The position numbers and the translations under genes were made by a program. The notes below the pieces were generated by a model that was given only the letters and a program-made list of their open reading frames with translations, ran no database searches and was not told where the DNA came from. A stretch of DNA of 64,000 nucleotides from Litorimonas sp965205225 (GTDB taxonomy: Bacteria; Pseudomonadota; Alphaproteobacteria; Caulobacterales; Maricaulaceae): NCBI GenBank assembly GCA_965205225.1, contig CBDBFZ010000002.1, positions 1,155,369 to 1,219,368 on the forward strand, written 5' to 3'. Within the stretch, counting starts at the first letter, position 1. The number at the start of each line of letters is the position of its first letter. This document shows, piece after piece, positions 29,253-37,975 of this stretch.

Positions 29253-30176
29253 TTATTCAGCTAGCCTGATGAACCCATCGGGCGAGGCTTGTAACCGGGC
29301 CAAAGTCTGCTCCAGATTACGACGCCGGATCTCAACCGGCGGATGAGTCGCGCTCAAAGCCTGACTATCGCGGTGAACCTCGATGCCGACTTCCCAACCC
29401 GCGACTGTCGCGCCAATGTCGTAACCGGCATTGCGCATCAGGATCAGCGCATCACTGTCGGCTTGCAGCTCGGCGGCCCAGCGTGGACCATCCTGTCGAT
29501 GGTCGCGCAGCGCATGGCTCATCTCATGCGCAATGATCAGGGCGAGCGCGTCGTCGTCACCGACCTGTTCAACCAGCGCCGTCGAAAGTTCGATCTCGCG
29601 CCCATCGGTCGATGCGTTGGGGCGCGATGCATTAATAACGAAAGCTGGGGCCACACAGGCCCGGTCCGGGTTGAGCGCGATGGGGGCAGACCCATCTCCA
29701 TTATCCACGATCAGAGGTATATCGGGTTGGATCGGCCATCCCGATACAATTTCTTCTCCGGGCCGTAAGTCGGCCTGATCAGCGGGAGACCCGGGTACAA
29801 TAGCTCGGATGAAGCGCCCATCGACATCCAGCGACATGAAGTGGAGGGCCAGAGGCCGAACATTGGGCGGGTAGTCGTCCGGGCGATGGGTGGACAGGCC
29901 CGCATCAAGCCGGGTCAGCTCGCAGAGCGGCGCATTGGCAACTCGGAGGCGTCGGCTGATCCGTGCGACCCGGTCCGACATCGCCTGATGCCGGGCCAGG
30001 ATAGCGGAAAACTTCGAATAATTGTCCAGTTCCGGGGCGGTGGCAATAACCTCCAACGGCGTATCGGTGATCGCATCCGAACAACCGGCAATGGCAAGAC
30101 CTAGAGCGGCAAAGGCGAGATAGAACGGCCTTGCCACTGGGTGCGTCATCCTTGAAGTTCGGGATAAAGGGTTCAT
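29253..30176 (-). CDS. M48-like metallopeptidase lipoprotein with PDZ segment
   Basis: About 307 residues. The start is uncertain (30176 or the later ATG at 30149). An N-terminal signal ends at a lipobox (LAIAGC). A PDZ-like stretch (FIRAIVPGSPADQADLRPGE) is followed by the zinc site IIAHEMSHALRDH near residue 230 and the third-ligand region ELQADSDALILM, where the D/E after the HEXXH matches M48. Likely an envelope protease anchored in the periplasm. The decayed gene just upstream is a paralogue. Confidence 0.8.
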   Translation of the reverse strand: MNPLSRTSRMTHPVARPFYLAFAALGLAIAGCSDAITDTPLEVIATAPELDNYSKFSAILARHQAMSDRVARISRRLRVANAPLCELTRLDAGLSTHRPDDYPPNVRPLALHFMSLDVDGRFIRAIVPGSPADQADLRPGEEIVSGWPIQPDIPLIVDNGDGSAPIALNPDRACVAPAFVINASRPNASTDGREIELSTALVEQVGDDDALALIIAHEMSHALRDHRQDGPRWAAELQADSDALILMRNAGYDIGATVAGWEVGIEVHRDSQALSATHPPVEIRRRNLEQTLARLQASPDGFIRLAE

Positions 30177-30183
30177 CGGAGAT

Positions 30184-30814
30184 TTACTTGGCACGGATTT
30201 CATCGCGCGCTGTGGCAATCGGCAAATATCGATCCGGGAAGGTCGGGCGCGTCTTGGCGTGGTTCACAGAGCGCGGGTCAATATCGGCCAGTCGGCGCCA
30301 GAATGCTTCCACGCCGTCCGGATCAAACCCCGACAGGATCAGATTGCCCCCCACTTTGCAAATGTGGCCCATCATATTGTGAGCCAGTTCGTGATCGATA
30401 ATCATGGCCAGTTCATCATCTGACTTCGTGAACTCCATCATCCCGGTTGTGACTGTGATGTTGCGGCCATTGGCATTGATCACGGCGCTCAACAGCAGGC
30501 GCGAGCGGTAAACCATCTCGGGTTGGGCCGTAAACGTCAGCTCCTGGGCATCGCGGCGTATGGTCAGCTCAACCTGGTCCACCTGTAGCGGGTTACGAAG
30601 ACCGTCGCTCGTCCCCGCCGGTTTACCGTTTATGAGGATGAAATCCCCCTGTTCCAGTCCGGCCCGTGCGGCGAGCGCCTTGTTCTCCTGAAGAATGGAT
30701 TCGACTCGCAAAGTAGGTTCGCTAATCGTCGGCAGACGGGTCGCCCGTGCTCGCGCAGCCGCCGAAAACGCTCGATGCAGTCAAACCGGCGAGAATGAGA
30801 TGGCGCGTTTTCAT
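30184..30814 (-). pseudogene. M48-like metallopeptidase paralogue, truncated and frameshifted
   Basis: From 30814 the frame encodes a clean lipoprotein signal (MKTRHLILAGLTASSVFGGC) but stops at a TAG within 30 codons. The PDZ-zinc part resumes in another frame (EPTLRVESIL) and runs to 30184, with AARAGLEQGDFILINGKPAG (PDZ) and IIDHELAHNMMGH (HEXXH). The segment that in the neighbour joins signal and PDZ (about 100 residues) is missing. The short distal part keeps the zinc site but has no secretion signal in frame, so it is probably not functional. Confidence 0.75.
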
Positions 30815-30938
30815 GCCTCTACCATGACGACTGGTGCGGGCCGGTCAATGTGTGGAAGGCAGAAGGTTGAATGAATTCTCCGTCAGGGCCCGGCGTCACC
30901 CCCTTGCGGCTTGACGGGAGGCGCGCCACATAACGCCT

Positions 30939-31517
30939 ATGTTTATCCAGACTGAAGACACGCCGAATCCGGCAACCTTGAAATTCCTGCCAGGCCGTGA
31001 TGTCGCCGGTCAGGGGGCGACGCCTGTAGAATTTACGCGCGGGGCCGATATATCGAGCGCACCGCTGGCTGAGATGCTGTTCATGATCCCGGATGTGTCA
31101 CGCCTTATGTTTGGCAGTGACTTCATCTCTGTGACTAAGTCTGAAGAGGCACAATGGAAACATCTTCGCCCCGCTGTGCTGGGCGCGATCATGGATTTCT
31201 TCGTCGCTGGGGGCGTTCCGCTGACCGAGCAGTTGCAAACGGGCGAGGTCGAGAAACGTGTCTATGAAGGCGAAACCGCTGAAATTGTCGAACAAATCAG
31301 GGAATTGATTGAGCTGCGCGTCCGTCCTGCTGTGGCGCAGGATGGCGGCGATATTGTATTCCGCCATTTCGACGATAGCGACGGCGCGGTCTATTTGGAA
31401 ATGCGCGGCGCCTGCGCTGGGTGCCCCTCCTCAACCATGACGCTCAAGCACGGGATCGAGAATTTACTCAAACATTACGTACCGGAAGTTAACCGAGTCG
31501 AACAGGCGGCTGCCTAG
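30939..31517 (+). CDS. nfuA: NifU/NfuA-like Fe-S cluster scaffold or carrier
   Basis: 192 residues. The N-terminal Nfu-N domain (MFIQTEDTPNPATLKFLPG) is the mitochondrial/alphaproteobacterial type. The C-terminal NifU-like domain carries CAGC near residue 157, which binds a 4Fe-4S cluster between two subunits. It delivers clusters to target proteins. The stop TAG lies within the CTAG used by IS5 copy D, so the insertion landed exactly at the gene's end without damaging it. Confidence 0.95.
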   Translation: MFIQTEDTPNPATLKFLPGRDVAGQGATPVEFTRGADISSAPLAEMLFMIPDVSRLMFGSDFISVTKSEEAQWKHLRPAVLGAIMDFFVAGGVPLTEQLQTGEVEKRVYEGETAEIVEQIRELIELRVRPAVAQDGGDIVFRHFDDSDGAVYLEMRGACAGCPSSTMTLKHGIENLLKHYVPEVNRVEQAAA

Positions 31518-31580
31518 GTCGTAGTGAAGAATTAACTTTTATTTTCTATAATGTTCCTTCATTTTGTCAGGAGCGCACAT

Positions 31581-31961
31581 ATGTCTGGTTATCAGGAACT
31601 TACGGATGAACAATGGAGCCGTTTAAAGCCTTATTTGCCTTATGGGAGCACAGGGAAACCGGGTCGCAACGCCAATAACAGGCTTTTCATTGATGCTTTG
31701 TTGTGGATGGCCCGTTCGGGCGGGCGTTGGCGCGATTTACCCGAACGGTTCGGGCGTTTTGACAGTGTCAAACGGCGTTATTATCTCTGGGTTGAGGCCG
31801 GGGTTTTAGAAGATGTCTTTAAGGCCTTGCGCACTCACGCTGATCAAGAGTGGCTGATGATGGATGCCACAATTGTGCGGGCGCATGCCCAAGCGGCCGG
31901 GGCGCGGCATAAAAAGGGGGGCCTGATGCCCACGCATTGGGGCGTTCCAAGGGCGGCCTGA
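31581..31961 (+). CDS. IS5-family transposase orfA (copy D)
   Basis: 126 residues with the same plan as copy C. Here the run before the frame change is A5G6, giving the zero-frame codons AAA AAG GGG GGC. This contains the canonical -1 slip heptamers A-AAG-GGG (31913-31919) and G-GGG-GGC (31916-31922); the other copies have A6G5 and lack them. It is thus the copy best suited to make the fused transposase. Confidence 0.8.
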   Translation: MSGYQELTDEQWSRLKPYLPYGSTGKPGRNANNRLFIDALLWMARSGGRWRDLPERFGRFDSVKRRYYLWVEAGVLEDVFKALRTHADQEWLMMDATIVRAHAQAAGARHKKGGLMPTHWGVPRAA

Positions 31962-32344
31962 CGACAAAAATACATGGGCTGACAGATGCATTGGGTTTAG
32001 CTCTGCGCCTGATAGCAACGGGCGGGCATTGTAGCGAAATGACGCAAGCCGCCGCCTTATTGGCAGGGTTTAAGGCGGATCATGTCTTGGCGGATAAGGG
32101 CTATGATGGCCGGTGCGTTATAGACGCGGTGAATGAGAGCGGGGCTATGCCCGTTATTCCGTCCCGGAAAAATGCGCGCAAGCCAAGGCAAACTGATATG
32201 GCTTTGTATAAGGAACGTAATATTGTCGAGCGTTTCTTTGGCTATCTCAAACAGTTCCGGCGTGTGGCTACGCGATATGACAAGCATATCCAAAACTATA
32301 TGGGCTTCGTCTATATCGCAGCTATCAAGATCTGGCTCAAATGA
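31937..32344 (+). CDS. IS5-family transposase orfB (copy D)
   Basis: 135 residues in the -1 frame relative to orfA, with LADKGYDG and VERFFGYLKQFRR. There is no strong start codon, consistent with production by frameshifting. All three catalytic residues are kept. Confidence 0.8.
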   Translation: MGRSKGGLTTKIHGLTDALGLALRLIATGGHCSEMTQAAALLAGFKADHVLADKGYDGRCVIDAVNESGAMPVIPSRKNARKPRQTDMALYKERNIVERFFGYLKQFRRVATRYDKHIQNYMGFVYIAAIKIWLK

Positions 32345-32386
32345 TTAATTCTTCTCTACGACCTAGCCTCTTATGAGCGATCAGGC

Positions 32387-32977
32387 ATGATTATCCTGAG
32401 CCTGGATACGACCGGGCCGGACTGTTCGGCCTGTCTGATCAGAGGTGAGGCGGTGCTGGCCTACCAATCCAGTCGGATCGGGAGAGGCCATGCTGAACAT
32501 TTGGCGCCGATGGTGGCGGACCTGCTTGATCAAGCGGATGTTGCCCCTGCAGATATTGACCGGATGGCTGTCTGTACGGGTCCCGGAAGCTTTACCGGGC
32601 TTCGCGTCGCCCTGTCTTTTGCCAAGGGTTTCGCCTTGCCGCGACGCATTCCAGTCCTTGGATTTGATGCGCTTCATGTCACGGCGAGCCAGCTATTGGC
32701 AGAGGCTGAGAATGCCGACGTCAGTGTCTTTCGCGATGTCAAACGCGGCGAGGTCTTTTTAGCTCGGTACAGAGGGGGCGCTCCGGACGCGCCGCCGCGC
32801 GCCATGACGCTGGGCCAAGCGCAGAGGTTGTCGGATGATCCCCTATATTCGGCAGAAATGGTCGATGTTCGCGCAATGGCACGAATGGCGATTGACGCCA
32901 ATCCAGACGATCATGCGGCCAAGCCGCTTTATGCGCGTGGTCCCGATGCCAAGCTACCGGGCGGCATGACACCTTGA
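32387..32977 (+). CDS. tsaB: tRNA threonylcarbamoyladenosine protein TsaB
   Basis: 196 residues. ASKHA-fold start LSLDTTGPDCSACL, HAEHLAPM near 35 and the family motif GPGSFTGLRVALSFAKG near 65. TsaB partners TsaD and TsaE in making t6A37 in ANN-decoding tRNAs. Next gene is rimI, the usual alphaproteobacterial pair, here broken. IS5 copy D ends 20 bp before the start, so transcription may come from the IS or from between them. Confidence 0.95.
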   Translation: MIILSLDTTGPDCSACLIRGEAVLAYQSSRIGRGHAEHLAPMVADLLDQADVAPADIDRMAVCTGPGSFTGLRVALSFAKGFALPRRIPVLGFDALHVTASQLLAEAENADVSVFRDVKRGEVFLARYRGGAPDAPPRAMTLGQAQRLSDDPLYSAEMVDVRAMARMAIDANPDDHAAKPLYARGPDAKLPGGMTP

Positions 32978-33398
32978 CCATCCGGCAACTAACCGCGCGT
33001 GATGCTGACGCGATAGCGCGAATTCATGCGATCAGTTTCGACAAGGCTTGGTCCCCGCTGGATATGTCAGTGTATGTTGCTCGTGATCTCTGCCTCGGTG
33101 CGGGAGCCCACTCGACTATTTCACGATTCTCAGGCGGTCCGACATCGATGCGGAAATTCTGACAATTGCGCCCGATCCGAACGCGCGCCGGCAAAGATTT
33201 GCCGTTGCGTTGCTGAACGGTGCCAATAAACAGCTAAGGCGCGATGGGTTTAGCCGCATCTTTCTTGAAGTGGCCGAAGATAATGATGCGGCGCGGGCGC
33301 TGCATGAACAATTGGAAGCCTCGAACAACACAGTTTTTGGCGATAGATGGAAGCGAGTTTCGATCTCTTCAGCCCGTTTTGCAGGTCTTTATGGCTGA
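32974..33398 (+). pseudogene. rimI: RimI-like N-acetyltransferase, frameshifted
   Basis: It begins with TTG (32974) overlapping the tsaB stop and reads IRQLTARDADAIARIHAISF, a GNAT N-terminus. Near 33100 the frame is lost. The acetyl-CoA-binding part continues in another frame (DAEILTIAPDPNARRQRFA, then RIFLEVAEDNDAARALHEQ), with the usual RRxGxG loop changed to RRQRFA. The C-terminal beta strand that should carry the substrate site ends in unrelated residues at 33398. RimI acetylates ribosomal protein S18; this copy looks dead. Confidence 0.75.
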
Positions 33399-33439
33399 GC
33401 GACCGTACAGGTCAATTGTGGTAGGTTTTTTCGCCGTCC

Positions 33440-33780
33440 AAGCGGATATTTCTGGATTTGGGGCGGAGTCAGGCTATGGCCTGTCGCCGCTCGTGGAAAA
33501 TGAGGCGATGGAACTTGTCGCTTAGATTGGCCATGGTCATGCGCCCCGCAAGCTCTCGCCTGTGTCAGCGTTTCCCGAAACAGTCAGATCGTCTTCAGCT
33601 CCGGAGTCGCTTACTCGATCTGAACCACAAAAACCGCAGCCAGCTGAAATGGTCCCGGATTAGAAACTCCATCCTCTCGTCGCTCAGATTATGCATCGAG
33701 GCCAGAACCAGCCCTTTGAACATGACAATCGAGCAAGATGATCCGTCAAATCAAACAAGCCAGGCCTCTGCATAACCTTG
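33440..33780 (-). pseudogene. Shrunken IS5-group element
   Basis: Three pieces match the element at 15895-17219 in order: its left part (33470-33545, like 16055-16125), the middle N-terminal region (33570-33725, like 16815-16975, encoding LSWLRFLRFEI-type sequence on the minus strand) and the front (33728-33775, LFDLTDHLARL). The stretches between them are deleted. No complete ends remain. The sequence from 33781 to 33918 shows no gene. Confidence 0.7.
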
Positions 33781-33918
33781 ATCGTGATTCTGGATCTCGG
33801 CGCCCGGAGTTCGATCGGATAGATCGGCAGGCTTACTGGGAGAGTGGTGGAGGACCGGGGTCTTGCCTTGAGCCCGAACCCGAAGCTTGGGATGGCGTCA
33901 GAAGCCTGAAAATACAAA

Positions 33919-33994
33919 TGGTGGGCGGTAACGGGCTCGAACCGCTGACCCTCTCGGTGTAAACGAGATGCTCTACCAACTGAGCTAACCGCCC
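33919..33994 (-). tRNA. tRNA-Val (UAC)
   Basis: The minus strand folds as a complete cloverleaf: acceptor GGGCGGT/ACCGCCC, D-arm with AGCTCAGTTGGTAGAGC, anticodon stem TCTCG/CGAGA enclosing loop TTTACAC (anticodon TAC), and T-arm GGTTCGAGCC. CCA is encoded at 33921-33919. Normal length of 76 including CCA. Confidence 0.95.
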
Positions 33995-34189
33995 TTCCAT
34001 TGCGGCGCGCCTATGCCAAGATTCACACCACTTGGCAATTCTGCCAAGCAGGAAATATGAGCGATCATTCGACGACAAGCGATGCAGATGTCCACGCAGC
34101 GGCGCTGGGCTGATATCTTATCAGTTTTCTCTCTGATTTCACATTGACGCCCCGATTTGTTCCGCCTATCTGCCCGCTCACACTAATAA

Positions 34190-34270
<81 letters not shown>

Positions 34271-34348
34271 ATTTTCGGAATTGGGTGTTGATTCCATTAG
34301 GTTTTTTAGCAGTTTTCCGTAAAACTCCACCGCCCTCGCCATTCCGTT

Positions 34349-35485
34349 TCATACTTTCCGCTTCATCGTTTCAGTTAATAAAAGCACCCGTCCAGCGTCT
34401 CTCTGCTTGGCTAATTTCCGGGATTTGGTAACCGTTCCGGGCGTATAAGTGGCCTCCAATCGGGGGTCTTTATCGAGCGTATTTGCAAGAATTTCGGCGC
34501 GCTCTTCAGCGGTTGCACCACCCAGATCCGCTTCGATATTTCCGGAGCGGCGTAGATCCATCAGTTTGCGCGTTTCGCCCTTTCCGAAGGCCAGCTCTCG
34601 CACCAAACGAAATTCATCTGAAAAACGGGTTTTGGTATAGGCGACGCGGGCCCGACTTGTTCGCAAAATCGGCGAATCCGGCTTTAATGTCATGGGCAAA
34701 CTGTCCACATAGGCAATCAGATCCTGATAGAGATGCGCCGAAATCGCGGCATAAACAGGGGCCGACGTCTTGGCTCTTGCAGTCTCAATATATCCTCCCT
34801 CCGCGTCCCGCTTTAAATTCTCGAGCGATAGTGTCCGCACGTCGACAGGGCTCATCAACGTCTCCCAACACAGCCGAATGCCGAGCGCCATCGCCTCATA
34901 GCCATGGTCAGACGCTGTCCGGATCAGACGCCTGACATCTTGAGCGAGCCAAAAGGCTGAGCGAGGCGGGGGTTTCTTATTGGGCAGCGCGTGACAAGGC
35001 GATCGATCGATCAGGTGATAATTTACGGCACTATTAAATATAGACCGCGCGATCTTCACGACATGCCAGCGAACATTCGCCCCATATCGGCACTCAATAT
35101 CCAGATGAAAACGTTCGAATCGGGCGGGCGAGATTTTGTTGAGAGGCAGATCACCGAGCTCTGGCTCGATATAGCCCTCCCAATAAAAATCATATTCCCG
35201 CTGCGTGACTGGGCGGTACTGGAGAAATCGCTCCTTCATCTTGAACCGGGTAAACCAGTGACCAAATGTTCCGCGCTTATAGGCTGGCGCAGGCGGGGTG
35301 AGCGTTGGCAGGCACATCGCCTCGCGATATTTGGCATAATGAAACCAACCCGCCGCAATCGCGGACGGACCCGCTTTTCCGAGCGGGTAGGATGTTTTCA
35401 TCTCCGCCTGGGCCGCGCGCTGCAGGCCGAGCTCAAAATAACCGCGGCCATTGCGCTCGCGATAATATGGCGGCTTGCGGGTCAT
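34349..35485 (-). CDS. int: Phage tyrosine recombinase (integrase)
   Basis: 378 residues. The arm/core-binding region includes GTFGHWFTRFK and REYDFYWEGYIEPELG, typical of the N-terminal SAM-like domain. The catalytic domain has a first-Arg region (LCWETLMSPVDVRTLSLENL), LMDLRRSGNIEAD in place of the usual HxLR box, and a late Tyr in RLEATYTPG. The box-II His and some other positions are not standard, so the family's diverged phage-integrase branch is likely. Located beside tRNA-Asp and oriented towards it; it would insert and excise the prophage. Start overlaps the stop of the small gene upstream (ATGA). Confidence 0.85.
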   Translation of the reverse strand: MTRKPPYYRERNGRGYFELGLQRAAQAEMKTSYPLGKAGPSAIAAGWFHYAKYREAMCLPTLTPPAPAYKRGTFGHWFTRFKMKERFLQYRPVTQREYDFYWEGYIEPELGDLPLNKISPARFERFHLDIECRYGANVRWHVVKIARSIFNSAVNYHLIDRSPCHALPNKKPPPRSAFWLAQDVRRLIRTASDHGYEAMALGIRLCWETLMSPVDVRTLSLENLKRDAEGGYIETARAKTSAPVYAAISAHLYQDLIAYVDSLPMTLKPDSPILRTSRARVAYTKTRFSDEFRLVRELAFGKGETRKLMDLRRSGNIEADLGGATAEERAEILANTLDKDPRLEATYTPGTVTKSRKLAKQRDAGRVLLLTETMKRKV

Positions 35486-35709
35486 GCGTTATCGATTAGA
35501 TCGCCCATTCTGTTATTCTCTGTTGAGGCATCTCCCTCACAAGCGCCCGAGTCATCGACAAACCCTACCAGATAGGGGCAGCGTGTCGGCGTGTACCGAA
35601 TCTCGATTCTCCGGCAGCCGATTGACGCCAGCACCGCCCCATGTTTTTTGAGCATGGGGATCGTCGCGGCAAGTGGAATTACGGTCGGGTTTTCCGCTGA
35701 CGACCTCAT
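35482..35709 (-). CDS. Small phage protein, unknown
   Basis: 75 residues from the ATG at 35709, which overlaps the dam stop. The longer frame to 35835 runs inside dam and is not credible. The sequence (MLKKHGAVLASIGCRRIEIRYTP) suggests a compact alpha/beta protein; no known family recognised. It is the last gene before the integrase in the leftward early operon. Confidence 0.6.
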   Translation of the reverse strand: MRSSAENPTVIPLAATIPMLKKHGAVLASIGCRRIEIRYTPTRCPYLVGFVDDSGACEGDASTENNRMGDLIDNA

Positions 35710-36551
35710 ACAGCCTCTCCAACAAACATCTCTACTTGTTGGGGCTGCGCGGCGTCCGGGCGGCTTTCCCAGGCCAGATCGTTGAGCCAAAGACTTTCGG
35801 TGCGCGGCCTGGCACCATCGGCCATTGTCTCGCAATCAACCTGGTGCCAACCGGCAAACAGCGTCTCATAAAGCGCGCTCTGATATCCGGATAGGACGAC
35901 CATCCCTGTCATATCGTGCAGGCAGGCAGACAGCCGCGCGTGATCAATATTCTCAAAATCGTGATAATAGGTGTTTTTCTTGCACCGCGCATCCAAAACA
36001 TAGGGCGGATCGACATAGTGCAGTGTGTCAGCTCCGTCATGCGCGGACATCACCGCCTCATAATCGCGATTTTCAATCACAACCCCCCGCAGCCGTTCCG
36101 TGAGTGCAGGCACACGGCTGGGCCAACGGACCCAATCGTGAACGGGTATCGATCCGTCTCGCTTGGTGCACGCCCGAAATCCGGATGATTGATGGACAGA
36201 ATTAGACCCAAAACCCTGAAATGACCGCACCAAAAACCGGCGCGACAGCTCGACCGGATCATCGACCCCGGACATGTCGGCGCAGGCTGCGAATTCATCG
36301 CGAGAAAAGGGTGTGAGGGCCACCGCCTGCTGCAGCCGGTCAGCCAGTGCCGGATCGCGCAGAACTTGGAACACTGTCACAACATCGCCGCCCAGATCAT
36401 TATAAACCTCGCCATAAGATCGCTGCTTTCGTAGCAGGACGGCCGCTGATCCGCCAAACGGCTCAACATAGACCTTATGCGCGGGTAGATGACTGATAAT
36501 CCAGGGCGACAACATCCACTTGGCGCCGTGATATCGAAAGGCTGGCCTCAC
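35706..36551 (-). CDS. D12-class DNA adenine methylase (Dam-like), copy 1
   Basis: 281 residues. Order of motifs is that of the alpha/D12 class: FRYHGAKWMLSPWI (motif X, about 5), YVEPFGGSAAVL (motif I, SAM binding, about 28) and LHYVDPPYVLD (motif IV, catalytic DPPY, about 196). It methylates the N6 of adenine; the target could be GATC, as for Dam, but is not known. It could protect phage DNA or alter host gene control. It starts 4 bp after the stop of the alternative methylase frame (36555). Confidence 0.92.
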   Translation of the reverse strand: MRPAFRYHGAKWMLSPWIISHLPAHKVYVEPFGGSAAVLLRKQRSYGEVYNDLGGDVVTVFQVLRDPALADRLQQAVALTPFSRDEFAACADMSGVDDPVELSRRFLVRSFQGFGSNSVHQSSGFRACTKRDGSIPVHDWVRWPSRVPALTERLRGVVIENRDYEAVMSAHDGADTLHYVDPPYVLDARCKKNTYYHDFENIDHARLSACLHDMTGMVVLSGYQSALYETLFAGWHQVDCETMADGARPRTESLWLNDLAWESRPDAAQPQQVEMFVGEAV

Positions 36552-37275
36552 GCCTCACCGCCGCGCCCAGGTCAGCAGCGCTTTGCGAGAAGCTAGCTGC
36601 GGCAATGTCCAGATCAGACAGGCTCGGCGCCAGAAACGGTTCGAGCGCGAGGATGTCAGGCCAGCTCGCATCGATAGGACCGGGCGCGAAGAGGGGCTGC
36701 CCTGTTCGACCGCGTAATTCAAAAAACTCATCCGGCTTGTGCCGTCCTTGCGGATCACGCCGCCCAGCGATGATCCCTTGTAATCCGACACCATTGGCGT
36801 GGGCCAGCTTTCCGCAATCGCCATCACCCTCCGACTGAAATCGCTGTTGCCCGCCGCGCTGTTGCCCCCCCGGGCGGGCGTCCCCGCCATCGGCGTGGGC
36901 CACAACTTCGTCTGAGCTGACAGCTTCGGCTCGCCCCGACTGTTGATCTTGCCCTGCTCCCGATCCGGCGCGTCGTCCGCGACCAGCGTCTGCCATAACG
37001 TACAATCGCTCTCGGCGGTGGGCAGCCCCCACTTCCCCCGCGCTGAAAAATCCCGCCGCAACACGATAGCCCAATTCTTCCAATGGCGGAACCAATCCCG
37101 CCCAGACCGGACCGCCCTTGGACATCTGGGTCAGACCTGCATAGTGCGGCGTCGCCGGATTCGCACCCAGACGGTGCGCCATTTTCATCGCATAGCAATT
37201 TGTGCACCCAGGCGACGTCACGCTGCAGCCTACCACTGGGTTCCACGTCCGCTCTGTCCATTCGATCGTGGTCAT
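36475..37275 (-). pseudogene. Fusion of Gp37/Gp68-type N-terminus with a C5-methylase tail
   Basis: The first 60 residues (TTIEWTERTWNPVVGCSVTS, then PGCTNCYAM) are those of the phage Gp37/Gp68 (DUF5131) family with its three-Cys cluster. From about residue 61 the sequence changes to the end of a phage 5-methylcytosine methylase (GYRVAAGFFSAGEVGAAHRR, ERLYVMAD) with a low-complexity tail, and finishes inside dam. The catalytic PCQ and ENV motifs of the methylase and the rest of Gp37 are missing. It is best seen as a deletion that fused two genes. The ATG overlaps the stop of the upstream gene, so the front is still coupled. Confidence 0.65.
36555..37064 (-). pseudogene. Second reading frame of the C5-methylase tail
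   Basis: Over the same bases another frame (to a stop 3 bp before the dam start) encodes KINSRGEPKLSAQTKLWPTP and a second WPTPM segment, then SSRPVLSMRAGLTSSRSNR. WPTP repeats of this kind are well known in the variable region of phage C5 methylases. Its spacing to dam suggests that this frame carries the original stop of the methylase gene, reached from the first frame by a frameshift near 36990. Confidence 0.45.
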
Positions 37276-37589
37276 GTCCCCGCTCCCACACTGCTGTCGC
37301 GATAGGGTAGCGTCCTGACGAAGGCCCGCCGGGTCTCCGCCTTAGCCCGGGCGCGTAGCTCATGGCTGCGCGCCTCGGCCGCCTGCAACGTGGCCAGCAG
37401 ATCAAGCCCCTTACGGGTCAGACGAACGGGTTGACCGACCCTATGTCGACAGGCCAGATGCGACGCCACCAGAAGCCGCGCCTCTTGCGGCGTGATCAAC
37501 CCGCCCTCACCCAGCGCCCGCACGCAGGCAAATGTGCCGCGAGGCTCCGATGATGGAGGCTTGCTCAGATAGGGCGTAGTGGCGGTCAT
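37272..37589 (-). CDS. Phage protein with helix-turn-helix look, unknown
   Basis: 105 residues. The centre (GGLITPQEARLLVASHLACRHRVGQPVRLTRKGLDLLATL) resembles a winged-helix layout, but no family is recognised (that segment is given only as a description of its position, about 29-68). The C-terminal part is rich in Ala/Arg/Glu helix. Start overlaps the DUF3310 stop and stop overlaps the Gp37-like start, so it is translated within the operon. Confidence 0.6.
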   Translation of the reverse strand: MTATTPYLSKPPSSEPRGTFACVRALGEGGLITPQEARLLVASHLACRHRVGQPVRLTRKGLDLLATLQAAEARSHELRARAKAETRRAFVRTLPYRDSSVGAGT

Positions 37590-37975
37590 CCTTCGGGGCC
37601 GTCACTTTTGGATGCGGCGATCAGATCAATCAGACGGTCAGTGTACCAGCGTGCTTTTTTCAGATCTTCGATCCCGTTTTTGCGGTCATATCGGGCCAGA
37701 TATTTAATCGCATTAGCGCGGCAAAAGGCGGGTCCGTCGCCCAGCGCCTCAATCAGATCGATCGGCTGCGGCCCCCCGTCTGTTTGGTAATGGGCAGGAT
37801 TGGTAGGATCGGGCGCGATGTCCCGTTTTAACATTCTGCCCCCACAAAACGTCCGAATCGAGCCATCCAGAGAGACTGACTCAAACTTTGCCGTCATCAA
37901 CGGATTTCCGCTGTCCCCGATAGGGTTGCCATCCTGATCCGTCAGCTGGGCAGAGGGGTTTGGCTCATGCGTCAT
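37586..37975 (-). CDS. DUF3310-type phage protein
   Basis: 129 residues from the ATG at 37975; the longer open frame to 38245 lies in the helicase gene. The C-terminal 60 residues match the DUF3310 pattern (AHYQTDGGPQPIDLIEAL, then CRANAIKYLARYDRKNGIED and LKKARWYTDRLIDL). Proteins of this family occur in phage replication operons and are sometimes called nucleotide kinases, without firm proof. Overlaps the helicase stop by 11 bp. Confidence 0.8.
   Translation of the reverse strand: MTHEPNPSAQLTDQDGNPIGDSGNPLMTAKFESVSLDGSIRTFCGGRMLKRDIAPDPTNPAHYQTDGGPQPIDLIEALGDGPAFCRANAIKYLARYDRKNGIEDLKKARWYTDRLIDLIAASKSDGPEG

Larger units (their letters stand above)
31518..32362 (+). mobile_element. IS5-family element, copy D
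   Basis: 845 bp, flanked by CTAG (31514-31517 and 32363-32366). Terminal repeats are GTCGTAGTGAAGAATTAA and TTAATTCTTCTCTACGAC. It separates nfuA from tsaB. Confidence 0.93.

Noticed and set aside
36824..37405. 193-residue minus-strand ORF over the Gp37-like and 37272 genes
   Set aside because: Arg-rich shadow frame; the two genes in the other frames have family signs and coupled starts.
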